This document shows, piece by piece, positions 42,312 through 51,153 of a stretch of 64,000 bases of DNA. The notes below the pieces were generated by a model. It searched no databases. It saw only the letters and a list, made by a program, of their open reading frames with translations, and was not told where the DNA came from. This DNA is from Pseudomonas fluorescens (GTDB taxonomy: Bacteria > Pseudomonadota > Gammaproteobacteria > Pseudomonadales > Pseudomonadaceae), in assembly GCF_000967965.1 (NCBI RefSeq), contig NZ_LACC01000014.1:1-64000 (forward strand), read 5' to 3'. Numbering within the stretch: the stretch's first letter is position 1; every line of letters starts with the position of its first letter. The position numbers were made by a program, and so were the translations under genes.

Positions 42312-42851
42312 TTACCTACCAATCAATTTGAGCAGAAGAGGGGAATTCGCCAGCAAGCCATCGGCCGCGGCGTAGATGAGCAGCGCGACCGCAGCGGCGG
42401 CCAGGGTCACGAAGCCATCGAACAGGTTGAGGTCGCGGGCAACCGGCGCCACGCTGGCGAACAGCGCCAGAGCCACCAGTGCGCTGTTGCGCAGCAGCAG
42501 TACCGGGCGCAGTGGCTGTGCCTGGTCGGGACCGGCGCAACCGCAATCGATGTCCGCACGACCGCGCCACAGGTTGATGCCGATGGCGGCGGCGTACAGC
42601 GCCAACAGGCTGGCGGCGCTCAACGCGGCATAACCACGGCTGACCGGCACCAGCAGGGCAAAGGCGATGGCCAGTTCCAGCAACGGCACCAACCGTGCCG
42701 TCGGGCGCACCAGCGCCTCGGGCAGCAGTTGATAGTCCGCCAGCTGCCGGGCGAAGCGGGCCGGCGCGCGCAACTTGTGGGTCGCGGCGCTGGCCAGCAA
42801 CACCGCGATGGCGACGGCGCTGGCAATGATGAAGATCGGATCTGTGTGCAT
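42312..42851 (-). CDS. aauE: MauE/AauE membrane maturation protein
   Basis: Integral membrane protein of 179 residues (about four to five helices) of the MauE/DoxX-like family, needed for stable amine dehydrogenase small subunit. It has the conserved Cys pair in ADIDCGCAGPDQ. The start MHTDPIFIIASAVAI was chosen because the longer upstream frame overlaps aauB. It overlaps neither neighbour and has 11 bases to aauB. Confidence 0.88.
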   Translation of the reverse strand: MHTDPIFIIASAVAIAVLLASAATHKLRAPARFARQLADYQLLPEALVRPTARLVPLLELAIAFALLVPVSRGYAALSAASLLALYAAAIGINLWRGRADIDCGCAGPDQAQPLRPVLLLRNSALVALALFASVAPVARDLNLFDGFVTLAAAAVALLIYAAADGLLANSPLLLKLIGR

Positions 42852-42862
42852 GGCCGAACCTC

Positions 42863-44011
42863 TTAGTAGCTCAGGACTTGAGTCGCGGTTTTGGCGACTT
42901 TCGGCATGCTGCCGGTGAGCTTGTTGGTCTTCAGATCGAAAATCTGCAAACCGCCTTCCACGTCGGCGCCGAGCAACAGCGGCTTGTCGTCGCCGGTGGC
43001 CTGCATGCTCCACACCGGAACCGGGGCTTCCAGGGTCGCCACTTTCTTGTGGGTCTTGAGGTCAAACGCCCAGATCAGCGGGCTAGGGTCTTCCCACTTC
43101 ATCGCTTCGTGGGCGTCGTGCATCAGCACGTACAAGCGGTCCAGCTTCGGTGCCACGGCCATCAACTGCCAGCCACCCGGCGCCCAACCGGCTTTCTTTT
43201 CCTCGTCGGAAACCAGTGACCAGGACGGCAGGACCTTCGGCGCGTCGCCGGCGAAATCCACTGGGTGTACGGTGCCGGTCGTGGTGGTGAAGTAGTAGGT
43301 GTCGCCGACGTTGACCGCGCGCTCTACCAGTTTTTCTGCGTTCGGATCAAAGAACGGCGTGCGGCTGCGCGCGGTTTCCTGGCCCTGATCGTTGAGGGTC
43401 ACCACCTGCAGGCTGCCGTCACCGCACAGCGAGGCGAAGCGGCGGTTGCCGACCGGGTAGTTGAGCACGCAACCGGGGATGGCGATTTCCGTGGCAACGG
43501 CCTTGGCCTGGGTATCGACCACGGTCACCGACGTCGACGGGGTGAAGTTGTAGACGTAGACGAACTTGTCGTCGCCGCTCGGCTTGAGCGAGTAACGCTG
43601 GGTCAGCGATTCGGCGCGCTTGTTCGGAATCAGTACTTCCCAGGCCGGCGACAGGGTCGAGCTGTCCCAGGCGGTGAGCACGTCGGTGCGGGTGCCACGG
43701 GTGCCGCGCGAATACCAGATGTCCGCACTGTAGAGGGTCTTCTTGTCGTGACTGAGGGTCGACGGCGCAGCAAAACCGGTCGGCACCATGCCGAGGATGC
43801 GCTTCTGGTCCGGGTCGACCACGGTCACGCGGCCAGCCACGAAGCTGTCGAACTCGACGTCGATGACAAACGCGCGGTGAGCTTCGGGTGGAAACGCCAG
43901 AACGGTCTGGCCAATCGTACCGGCGGGCAAGTCCGCGCGGGCACTGTTCAAACCGAGTACAAGCAGGCTCAGGCCTAGCGCTGACTGTACGGAGATCCTG
44001 TTTGTTCGCAT
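42863..44011 (-). CDS. aauB: Aromatic amine dehydrogenase large subunit
   Basis: Beta-propeller subunit of 382 residues of the periplasmic amine dehydrogenase, with signal peptide to about NSARA. Repeated blades show as VTVVDPDQKRILGMVPTGF, VYNFTPSTSVTVVDTQ, IWAFDLKTHKKVATLEAPVP and LQIFDLKTNKLTG. It forms the heterotetramer with aauA and shapes the substrate channel. It is first gene of aauBEDA, downstream of a sensor kinase and a REPIN. Substrates are likely tryptamine, tyramine or phenethylamine (family knowledge plus iac context). Confidence 0.88.
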   Translation of the reverse strand: MRTNRISVQSALGLSLLVLGLNSARADLPAGTIGQTVLAFPPEAHRAFVIDVEFDSFVAGRVTVVDPDQKRILGMVPTGFAAPSTLSHDKKTLYSADIWYSRGTRGTRTDVLTAWDSSTLSPAWEVLIPNKRAESLTQRYSLKPSGDDKFVYVYNFTPSTSVTVVDTQAKAVATEIAIPGCVLNYPVGNRRFASLCGDGSLQVVTLNDQGQETARSRTPFFDPNAEKLVERAVNVGDTYYFTTTTGTVHPVDFAGDAPKVLPSWSLVSDEEKKAGWAPGGWQLMAVAPKLDRLYVLMHDAHEAMKWEDPSPLIWAFDLKTHKKVATLEAPVPVWSMQATGDDKPLLLGADVEGGLQIFDLKTNKLTGSMPKVAKTATQVLSY

Positions 44012-44218
44012 AAGGGGAACTTCCTGAATTGTTGGTAACGCGGATCGCGGGTGCTTTGGCAGATTTTTACCCTTTGATTCTGCCGTGCCCCGCGATCGGG
44101 AGAATTGCCCTGCCTGCCAAGTGTTTGTGTGTCTGTGCCAGTGTCATGAAACTGGCTGCACAAGCTGATAAGGCGGGGGGTTGACTGGAATGAGAGGGAG
44201 AAGGATGTAGGCGAATTT

Positions 44219-44351
44219 GTGGCGAGGGGGCTTGCCCCCGTTCGACTGCGCAGCAGTCGCAAAGCCTGCTGGCGCGGTGTGACTGGGAAATGCTGGGGCC
44301 GCTTCGCAGCCCAACGGGGCGATGCGGCGTTCCGACAAGCCCCCTCGCCAC
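44219..44351. repeat. REPIN of the GTGGCGAGGG family
   Basis: GTGGCGAGGGGGCTTGCCCCCG and TGTCGGAACGCC-spaced inverse ending CAAGCCCCCTCGCCAC, with an inner GCAGCAGTC motif. It separates the kinase gene from aauB. The rest of 44012-44407 shows only AT-richer promoter-like sequence before aauB. Confidence 0.8.
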
Positions 44352-44407
44352 AGGGGTTGTGTAAGGCCACAGGGTTTGTGTAGATCAGGCCACAGGATTT
44401 GTGTGCT

Positions 44408-45880
44408 TCAGGCGAGGGGCAGGGAGAAGCTGAACACCGCGCCGCACGGCTCGAGGTTTTGCGCCCAGATATCGCCACGGTGGCGGCCGATGATGTTCTT
44501 GCACAGCGCCAGGCCGATGCCGTTGCCGCTGACCTTGGACGAGAAGAAACCGTCGAACAGTTTTTCTCGCGCCTGGGCCTGAATGCCGCGACCGCAGTCT
44601 TCGATGCGCACCAGGGCCACGTCGTTCTCACGGCTGGCATGGATTCGCAGCAATCGACGTTCAGTAGGCAGGTCAGCCATTTCTTCAATGGCGTTGAAGG
44701 CCAGGTTGAGGATCACCTGACCGATCAGCACCTTCTCGCAACTCACCCGCAGCGGTTCGGGCGCGGTGACGATTTCCACGCGCACCAGGCTCGGATCGGC
44801 CCGCAGGCTGATGAAGTAGCGGGTTTCGCGCAACAGCTCATTGAGGTCGACCAGTTCTTCGGTCTGCTCCAGCTTGACCACGTAATCGCGCACACTCTTG
44901 ATGATCACCGAGGCGTGCTCAATCTGCCGCACGGCGCTCTGCAAACCCCAGGCGACGCCTTGATCGGTTTCGCCGGCGTTGCCCAGGCGAATCACCGCGC
45001 CTTCAATAAAGTTGCGAGTCGCCGCCAATGGCTGGCTCAACTCGTGGGCGATGGCCACGGCCATTTCACCCATGGCGTTGTAGCGCGCCAGGTATTCGAT
45101 TTTCTGCTCGCTGACCCGCCGCGCCTCTTCGGCCAGCACTTGCTCGGTGACGTCGCGGAACAACAGCAGATGGCCGACCAGATCGTCCTCGATCTCGATG
45201 TAGCGGCAGGTTGCGTCATGCCAGCGCCACTCGCCATCGCGGCGCTGCACCCTGTAATGCACGTTGAACGGCGCGTGCTTCGGTCGCTCATGGGCAAGCT
45301 GTTGCAGCAGGCGCTGGCCGGATGCGTCGTCGCACCAGGCCAGGAAGTTCTTGCCTATCAGCTTGTGCACTTCGCTGTTGAGCAGGTGCGCGCCGGAGTC
45401 ACTGATAAAAACGATGTCGCCCTCGGGGCCGAGCACCGCCACGCCTTCGGCCAGGTCCTGCATGAACGCCGTGAGTCGGCTTTCGAACCGCTTGAGGTCG
45501 CGCTTGACCTTGTCCTCCTTGGAAATGTCGCGGAACTGCACCATCAACACATCGCGACCGTCCAGGTGCACCAGGGTCGCCACCGCCTCGGAAAGAATCT
45601 CGACCCCTTGCTTGGAGCGATAGCACCACTCGATGGCCCGTTGCCCGGTGCGCGCGGCGCCTTCCAGCCAGCGCAAACCCACCGAGCGCCGGTACTTCGG
45701 TGCGTCGCGGGTCATGTCCGGGGCCTTGAGCGGCGTCAGTTCTTCCAGGGTAAAGCCCAACGCCGCCAGGGCAGCGGCGTTGGCCCAGAGAATTTCCTTG
45801 GTGTGCGCGTCATGAAGAATGATGCACAGCGGCATGGCTTCGATCAGCGCATAAAAGTCGTTCGGTTTTGGCTGGTACAT
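44408..45880 (-). CDS. PAS-domain sensor histidine kinase (FixL-like)
   Basis: Cytoplasmic kinase of 490 residues. Two PAS domains are seen (about 8-125: ILHDAHTKEILWANAAALAA; about 140-255: GPEGDIVFISDSGAHLLN with a PAC motif VTEQVLAEEARR). Then comes a HisKA-type box (MAVAIAHELSQPLAATRNFI), N-box ILNLAFNAIEEMAD and G-box VSGNGIGLALCKNIIGRHRG. There is no response regulator next to it. The only FixJ-type regulator in the window lies at 54273, beyond the iac operon. Two-component genes are also known in other iac regions, so I infer control of IAA or amine catabolism. Confidence 0.87.
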   Translation of the reverse strand: MYQPKPNDFYALIEAMPLCIILHDAHTKEILWANAAALAALGFTLEELTPLKAPDMTRDAPKYRRSVGLRWLEGAARTGQRAIEWCYRSKQGVEILSEAVATLVHLDGRDVLMVQFRDISKEDKVKRDLKRFESRLTAFMQDLAEGVAVLGPEGDIVFISDSGAHLLNSEVHKLIGKNFLAWCDDASGQRLLQQLAHERPKHAPFNVHYRVQRRDGEWRWHDATCRYIEIEDDLVGHLLLFRDVTEQVLAEEARRVSEQKIEYLARYNAMGEMAVAIAHELSQPLAATRNFIEGAVIRLGNAGETDQGVAWGLQSAVRQIEHASVIIKSVRDYVVKLEQTEELVDLNELLRETRYFISLRADPSLVRVEIVTAPEPLRVSCEKVLIGQVILNLAFNAIEEMADLPTERRLLRIHASRENDVALVRIEDCGRGIQAQAREKLFDGFFSSKVSGNGIGLALCKNIIGRHRGDIWAQNLEPCGAVFSFSLPLA

Positions 45881-45986
45881 CGCACGGCCCCTGGCGGCAG
45901 AGATTTGCAGTATGGCGTTTTATACCTGCTCGCACAGCGGGATGCGCTCAGAGGTAACCGGTGGAGGTCTAGGGGTTTTCTTTAGC

Positions 45987-46081
45987 GAGGGGGCTGCACG
46001 CACCAATAGTTGTGCCGGGACGCGGTTTTTACACTGGACCTCAATGCAAGGGCAGCCACACCTCTTCTCGGTGCAGCCCCA
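45987..46081. promoter_or_regulatory. Inverted repeat upstream of iacA
   Basis: GGGGCTGCAC (about 45988-45997) and its inverse GTGCAGCCCC (about 46071-46080) are spaced by about 73 bases in the gap between the kinase gene and iacA. The distance fits either two regulator half-sites or the arms of a leader hairpin. No sigma-54 or typical sigma-70 promoter is certain. Confidence 0.4.
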
Positions 46082-46111
46082 CTAACAATAATCAAAACGG
46101 AGAACTAGCCC

Positions 46112-47275
46112 ATGCTGCGTTCAGCTGTCGCGCAACAAGACCCTGTGTCCGCCCCGGTCGTACCAATGGTCGAGAGTCAGCTATTTCAGCAAGTGCTGGA
46201 TGAGGTTCGCCAGCGTCGCGAAGAATTCGACACTGTTTCCCACGTACCTCGGGACATGATCGAGCGCTTCAAGCAGGTGGGCATCTACCGCGCCGCCACG
46301 CCGAAATGCTTCGGCGGCGATGCCCTGGCACCGTCGCTGTTCCTGCAAATGATCGAGCGCATCTCCGAAGCCGATGGCTCGGCGGGCTGGGTGGCCAGCT
46401 TCGGCAGCGCCGGCGTCTACCTTGCCGCCTTGCCGCGGGAAACCCTGGCGGAGCTCTACGCCGAAAGCCCTGACCTGGTATTCGCCGGCGGCCTGTTCCC
46501 CTTGCAACCGGCCGAGGCCGTGGAAGGCGGCTATCAGGTCAACGGCACCTGGAAATTCGCCAGCGGCTGCAAAGGCGCAGACCTGCTGGGCGTTGGCATC
46601 GGCGCCGCCGGCGGCAAGCCGCGCACCGCTGTGTTCCGCCCGGAGCAGGTAGACATCGTCGAGAACTGGGAAGTGGTCGGCCTCAAAGGCACCGGCAGCC
46701 ATGACTTGCGAGTGAGCGATAAACGCGTTGATGAGCGCTGGACGTTTATCCGTGGTGGTGCCGCAACCATCGACGAGCCGCTGTTCCGCTACCCGTCGAT
46801 CGCCTACGCCGCGCAAGTGCTGGCAGTGGTCAACCTCGGCCTGGCCCGTGCCGCACTGGACGAAATCAGCCGCATGGCTGGCGGCAGCGGCATCACCGGC
46901 GCGCCGAAATTGTCCGACCGCGCTTACGTGCGCATCGAGATCGCCAAGGCTGAAGCCAAGCTCAGCGCCGCCCGCGGTTTCTTCTACAACGCCACCGAGC
47001 AGGTGTGGAACTCGATCCTGGCCGGCAACCCGGTCACCCCGGAGCAGACCAGCCTGTTGCGCCTGTCGGCCATTCATGTGTCCCAAGCCGGTGCCGAGGT
47101 GGTGCAGAGCGCCTACAGCCTGGCCGGCACCACCGCCATTTACCTGCGCCATCCGCTGCAACGCTACCTGCGCGACTCGATGGTGGTGACCCAGCACGCC
47201 TTCCTCAGCGAAGGCCTGTACGACGGCGCTGGCTCGGTGTTACTCGGCGTGCCGCCGTTCCCGGGTTACATCTGA
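46112..47275 (+). CDS. iacA: IacA, acyl-CoA-dehydrogenase-like flavin monooxygenase
   Basis: Flavin-dependent oxygenase of 387 residues that starts indole-3-acetate breakdown by hydroxylating the indole ring. It resembles the HpaB/acyl-CoA dehydrogenase fold: VGIYRAATPKCFGG, the long helical ISEADGSAGWVASFG, VNGTWKFASGCKGAD, and LKGTGSHDLRVSDK. It needs reduced flavin from a reductase (IacG at 55162). It is first gene of the operon. The assignment uses gene order as well as sequence. Confidence 0.88.
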   Translation: MLRSAVAQQDPVSAPVVPMVESQLFQQVLDEVRQRREEFDTVSHVPRDMIERFKQVGIYRAATPKCFGGDALAPSLFLQMIERISEADGSAGWVASFGSAGVYLAALPRETLAELYAESPDLVFAGGLFPLQPAEAVEGGYQVNGTWKFASGCKGADLLGVGIGAAGGKPRTAVFRPEQVDIVENWEVVGLKGTGSHDLRVSDKRVDERWTFIRGGAATIDEPLFRYPSIAYAAQVLAVVNLGLARAALDEISRMAGGSGITGAPKLSDRAYVRIEIAKAEAKLSAARGFFYNATEQVWNSILAGNPVTPEQTSLLRLSAIHVSQAGAEVVQSAYSLAGTTAIYLRHPLQRYLRDSMVVTQHAFLSEGLYDGAGSVLLGVPPFPGYI

Positions 47276-47312
47276 ACCCTATTGATTTTTCACTTTTTCA
47301 AGGATCAACAGC

Positions 47313-47684
47313 ATGTCCCAAGCTACCCAGGAACCGTTGCGCGTCGTCTTCTGCATCGGCATCACCCAGAACTTTTTCGACCTGCCCACCGGCGAAGGCC
47401 TGAGCGTGTGGAAAGGCTTCAGCCAGATGATGGGTGACCTCGGCGCCATGCCCGGCATCACCGTGCTCGGCGCAATGGACGACGACCGCCTGATGGTCGG
47501 CCCGTCCACCACCTCACCGTGGACCGTGTACATCATGGCCGACGTCGACTGCCACCAGTCGGTGATCGACGCCTGCAACCTGTTCCGCACCACGCCGGTC
47601 GGCCAATACAGCCTGTGGCGCTACGCCAAGATCGAAGCGCGCATCGGTCGCCCGTTGACCATTCCTGATGCGGCCAAGGTGTAA
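47313..47684 (+). CDS. iacB: IacB small protein
   Basis: Protein of 123 residues of unknown exact role that follows iacA in known iac clusters. The sequence RVVFCIGITQNFFDLPTG, MGDLGAMPGITVLGAMD, and FRTTPVGQYSLWRYAK resembles small accessory domains. The start has an AAGGATC ribosome site. It has 3 bases to iacI. Confidence 0.82.
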   Translation: MSQATQEPLRVVFCIGITQNFFDLPTGEGLSVWKGFSQMMGDLGAMPGITVLGAMDDDRLMVGPSTTSPWTVYIMADVDCHQSVIDACNLFRTTPVGQYSLWRYAKIEARIGRPLTIPDAAKV

Positions 47685-47687
47685 GCC

Positions 47688-48194
47688 ATGAACGAGGCCT
47701 TGCTGCAGCGTCTGGCGACGCTCGAAGGGGATCTGGCGAAGCTCGAAGGGGAAAGCGCAGTGCGTCGCCTGATGGCGCACTACATGGACCTGTGCGACGT
47801 GCCGCGGGCGGCGATTCATCTGAGCCAGTTGGCGCAATTGTTCACCGAGGATGCGATCTGGGAAGGCCTCGGCACCCAGACCGCACAGACTTTCGGTCAG
47901 CACCAGGGGCGTGAGGCGGTGGCCGCGTTTGTCGGCGGTTATCTGCCGCCGTCCGACCACTTCAAGCTGAACCTGCATTACCTCACCAGCGAATCGATTT
48001 TGGTCGACGGCAAGGCGGCGCAGGGGCAGTGGATCATGCAGCAGATCTCGACTTACGCCGATGGCCGCAACGAGCTGTTCGGCACGCGCCTGAACATCGA
48101 TTTTCGTTGTGACGACGGCGTCTGGCTGATCGCGCATTTCCGCACGCAACGGCTGTTCAATACGGAGCTCTTCACCTTGGGAGCGGGCACATGA
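47688..48194 (+). CDS. iacI: IacI SnoaL-like protein
   Basis: Protein of 168 residues with the NTF2/SnoaL-like fold: RRLMAHYMDLCDVPRAA, LFTEDAIWEGLG, HQGREAVAAFVGGYLPP, TRLNIDFRCDDGVWLIAHF. In iac clusters it has been seen between iacB and iacH and is proposed to act on an indole ring intermediate. The stop overlaps iacH by 4 bases. Confidence 0.82.
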   Translation: MNEALLQRLATLEGDLAKLEGESAVRRLMAHYMDLCDVPRAAIHLSQLAQLFTEDAIWEGLGTQTAQTFGQHQGREAVAAFVGGYLPPSDHFKLNLHYLTSESILVDGKAAQGQWIMQQISTYADGRNELFGTRLNIDFRCDDGVWLIAHFRTQRLFNTELFTLGAGT

Positions 48195-49339
48195 GTACTT
48201 TCATCAGCGAATTCCTCCTCGGTGGCAACGGCAAGCGCGTCGCCATCAAGGACTCCATCGACATCGCCGGCCATCCGACCCGCTCGGGCAGCCGCGCGTT
48301 TGCCGATGCTCCGGCGGCGACGAAAAACGCCGAAGTGGTCGATGCGATCCTCGACGCCGGCTGGCAGATCGTCGGTAAGACCAACCTGCATGAACTGGCG
48401 TTCGGCGTCACCGGCATCAACGACTGGACCGGTACACCGATCAACCCGCAAGCGCCGGATCGTGTTCCTGGCGGCTCGTCCAGCGGCTCGGCTTCGGCGG
48501 TTGCGGCCGGGTTGGCGGACATCGCCATCGGCACCGATACCGGTGGTTCGGTGCGGGTGCCGGCAGCCTGCTGCGGGATTGCCGGTCTCAAGCCGACTTA
48601 TGGTCGCGTCAGCCGTGTCGGCGCCCATCCGCTGGAATCCAGCCTCGATTGCGTCGGGCCGTTCGCCAAAAGCATGGACGACCTGATCGCCGCGATGCAG
48701 GTGATCTGCCCGGGCTTTGCAATTCAAGACTTGCCGGGCGAAGGCGCCAAGGTCGGTTTTCTCGAGGTGGCCTGCGATGCGCACCTGCAAGCCAGCCTGG
48801 GTGCCGCCGCGGACCGCGCCGGATGGCGTCGAAGCAACCTGCACCTGAGCGAATTCGAAGCGGCGTTCGCCGCCGGCCTGACCGTGATCAATTTTGAAAA
48901 CTGGGCGGCGTTCGGTCACCTGACCGGCAAGGGCCTGATCGGCGCCGATGTGGAAACACGTCTGCTGGCAGCCAGCCGCACCACTCGCCAAGACCTGGCC
49001 GAGGCCGAAGCCGTGCGCACGGCGTTCACTCAACAAGTGGACGCGGCGCTGGAAGACTTTGCCGTATTGCTGCTGCCGACAATGCCGACCCTGCCGCCGA
49101 CCCTCAGCGAAGCCCGCGCCGGCAGCAAGGCCGTGGCCGGCATGACTCCGCTGGTTCGGCCTTTCAACCTCAGCGGCCACCCGGCTCTGACGGTGCCGGT
49201 GGAACTCGACTGCGGCGGGCTGAAGGTTGGCCTGCAAATCGTCGGTCGTAAAGGTCAGGACGAACTGGTCTGCGCCTTTGGTGCGCAACTGCAACAGAGC
49301 ATGGCCGCCGAACGGCCTGGCTCTAAAACAAAATCATAA
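48191..49339 (+). CDS. iacH: IacH amidase-family protein
   Basis: Amidase signature protein of 382 residues. The Ser-cis-Ser-Lys triad is visible: Lys in KRVAIKDSIDIAG, the Gly/Ser-rich GGSSSGSASAVAAGLADIAI, and TDTGGSVRVPAACCG. In IAA degradation it probably opens or hydrolyses an amide-containing ring intermediate. It overlaps iacI and has 23 bases to iacC. Somewhat shorter than typical amidases (about 450), the missing part lying in the middle. Confidence 0.87.
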   Translation: MSTFISEFLLGGNGKRVAIKDSIDIAGHPTRSGSRAFADAPAATKNAEVVDAILDAGWQIVGKTNLHELAFGVTGINDWTGTPINPQAPDRVPGGSSSGSASAVAAGLADIAIGTDTGGSVRVPAACCGIAGLKPTYGRVSRVGAHPLESSLDCVGPFAKSMDDLIAAMQVICPGFAIQDLPGEGAKVGFLEVACDAHLQASLGAAADRAGWRRSNLHLSEFEAAFAAGLTVINFENWAAFGHLTGKGLIGADVETRLLAASRTTRQDLAEAEAVRTAFTQQVDAALEDFAVLLLPTMPTLPPTLSEARAGSKAVAGMTPLVRPFNLSGHPALTVPVELDCGGLKVGLQIVGRKGQDELVCAFGAQLQQSMAAERPGSKTKS

Positions 49340-49362
49340 AAAGAAGCCATGAGGAGAACCGC

Positions 49363-50646
49363 ATGAGCACTCATGAATATCAGCTGATCGCAACGTCGAA
49401 AAGCCCCGAAGACCTGGTCCAGCACGACCGCGTCGATGTCTCGCTGTACAACGACCCGGCGCTGTTCGAAGCCGAGCTGGACAAGATTTTCTACCGCACC
49501 TGGGTGTGGGTTGCCCACGAAAGCGAAGTGCGCAACAGCGGCGACTTCAAGACCGCCACCATTGGCCGTCGCCCGGTGATTGTCGTGCGCGACAAGAAGA
49601 ACAACATCAACGTGCTGGAAAACCGTTGCCGGCACCGTGGCGCCACCGTGTGCGAGAAGCACAAGGGCAACGCCACCGGTTTCACCTGCCCGTACCACAG
49701 CTGGTCCTATGGCCTGGACGGCAAGCTGCGTGCGCTGCCGTATCCGGATGGCTACGAAGGTATCCTGGAGAAATCCGAACTGCCGCTGACCAGCCTGCGC
49801 GTCGAACGCTACGCCGGCATGATCTTCGCCAGCTACAACGACGAGATCGAACCGCTGGAAGACTTCCTCGGCGGCGCCAAGCACTGGATGGACCTGTTCA
49901 TGAAGCAGGGCGCCGGTTACCCGATCAAGACCCAGGGCGAACACAAGTTCAGCTTCAAGGGCAACTGGAAGATCCAGCTGGAAAACACCACCGACGGTTA
50001 CCACTTCCCGATCGTGCACAAGTCGTTCATGTCGTCGGTGGATGAAGAAACCTCGGAAATGCTCTCGTTCATGACCGACGAACAAGCCGTCACCCACTCG
50101 CTGGGCAACGGCCACAGCGTGATGGTGATGGTGCCGGAGCACGTCGATCTCGATCATGACGACGGCACCGAGCAGTTGCAGGAGCGCTTCGCCCATGTGA
50201 CTGAAGAACTGTCGAAAACCATGCCGGCCGATCAGGTCCGTCGCATCGTGCGCTCGCTGCACGGCGCCGGTTTCAACCTTAACCTGTTCCCCAACGTGGC
50301 GATGTCGATGTCGTTCTTCCGCGTGCTGCGCCCGGTGTCGGTCACCGAAACCGAGATCCGTCACGTTGCCCTCGGCATGGACGGCGGCCCGGAAATCGCC
50401 AACCGCGAACGCATGCGCATCCACGAACACTTCCAGGGCCCGTTCGGTTTCGGCAGCCCTGACGATGCCGAGGCCTGGGACCGCGTGCAACGCGGCTCGT
50501 ATGCCGGCGTCGATGCGCCAATCCTGGTCAACCGCGGCCTGAACCGCGAAATCACCGCTGAAAACGGCGACAAGGTCAGCCACGCCACCGACGAAGGCGG
50601 CATGCGCGGTGCCTACGACATGTGGAAAAGGATGATGAGCCAATGA
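49363..50646 (+). CDS. iacC: IacC, Rieske dioxygenase large subunit
   Basis: Alpha subunit of 427 residues of a ring-hydroxylating dioxygenase. The Rieske cluster is NRCRHRGATVC and FTCPYHSWSYGLDG (C-x-H and C-x2-H). The mononuclear iron site is NTTDGYHFPIVHKSF (His, His) with a later Asp. It acts with IacD and the reductase IacF. It is coupled to iacD by an ATGA overlap. Confidence 0.92.
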   Translation: MSTHEYQLIATSKSPEDLVQHDRVDVSLYNDPALFEAELDKIFYRTWVWVAHESEVRNSGDFKTATIGRRPVIVVRDKKNNINVLENRCRHRGATVCEKHKGNATGFTCPYHSWSYGLDGKLRALPYPDGYEGILEKSELPLTSLRVERYAGMIFASYNDEIEPLEDFLGGAKHWMDLFMKQGAGYPIKTQGEHKFSFKGNWKIQLENTTDGYHFPIVHKSFMSSVDEETSEMLSFMTDEQAVTHSLGNGHSVMVMVPEHVDLDHDDGTEQLQERFAHVTEELSKTMPADQVRRIVRSLHGAGFNLNLFPNVAMSMSFFRVLRPVSVTETEIRHVALGMDGGPEIANRERMRIHEHFQGPFGFGSPDDAEAWDRVQRGSYAGVDAPILVNRGLNREITAENGDKVSHATDEGGMRGAYDMWKRMMSQ

Positions 50647-51143
50647 GCAATCACGACACCCTGAATGGTTTTTCCGGCCCGTTGGCCCAGGCCATCGAAT
50701 TCATCTGGCGCGAAGCCGAACTGCTCGACCACAAGAACTACGCCGAATGGGCGACCCTGTGGAGCGAAAGCGGCAAGTACATCGTGCCGATCGACCCGGA
50801 CACCGAAGATTTCGAAGCGACCCTGAACTACGCCTACGACGATGCGCGCATGCGTGACCTGCGCATCGAACGCCTGACCGCCGGCTACTCGCCGTCGGCG
50901 GTGGACGCGGCGAAAACCATCCGCACGATCTCGCGTTTCCGTCTGGTGGAAGCGGCCGGCGACATCGTCGAAGTCAACTCGGCGCAACTGCTGTACGCCT
51001 ACAAGCGCGGTGTGCACACGCCGTTTGTGGCTGACCTGAACCACCGTATCCGCTTCACCGATGGCGTGCCGACCCTGGAGCGCAAAGTGGTGCGCCTGAT
51101 CAACTCCACCGACAGCCTGAGCGCGCTCGGCTTCCTTTTGTGA
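50643..51143 (+). CDS. iacD: IacD, dioxygenase small subunit
   Basis: Beta subunit of 166 residues with the ring-hydroxylating beta fold: FIWREAELLDHKNYAEWATL, GKYIVPIDPDTEDFE, and RISRFRLVEAAGDI-like TISRFRLVEAAGDIVEVNS. It forms the structural trimer of IacC. The ATG chosen overlaps the iacC stop. Confidence 0.9.
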   Translation: MSNHDTLNGFSGPLAQAIEFIWREAELLDHKNYAEWATLWSESGKYIVPIDPDTEDFEATLNYAYDDARMRDLRIERLTAGYSPSAVDAAKTIRTISRFRLVEAAGDIVEVNSAQLLYAYKRGVHTPFVADLNHRIRFTDGVPTLERKVVRLINSTDSLSALGFLL

Positions 51144-51153
51144 GGGCAACATC

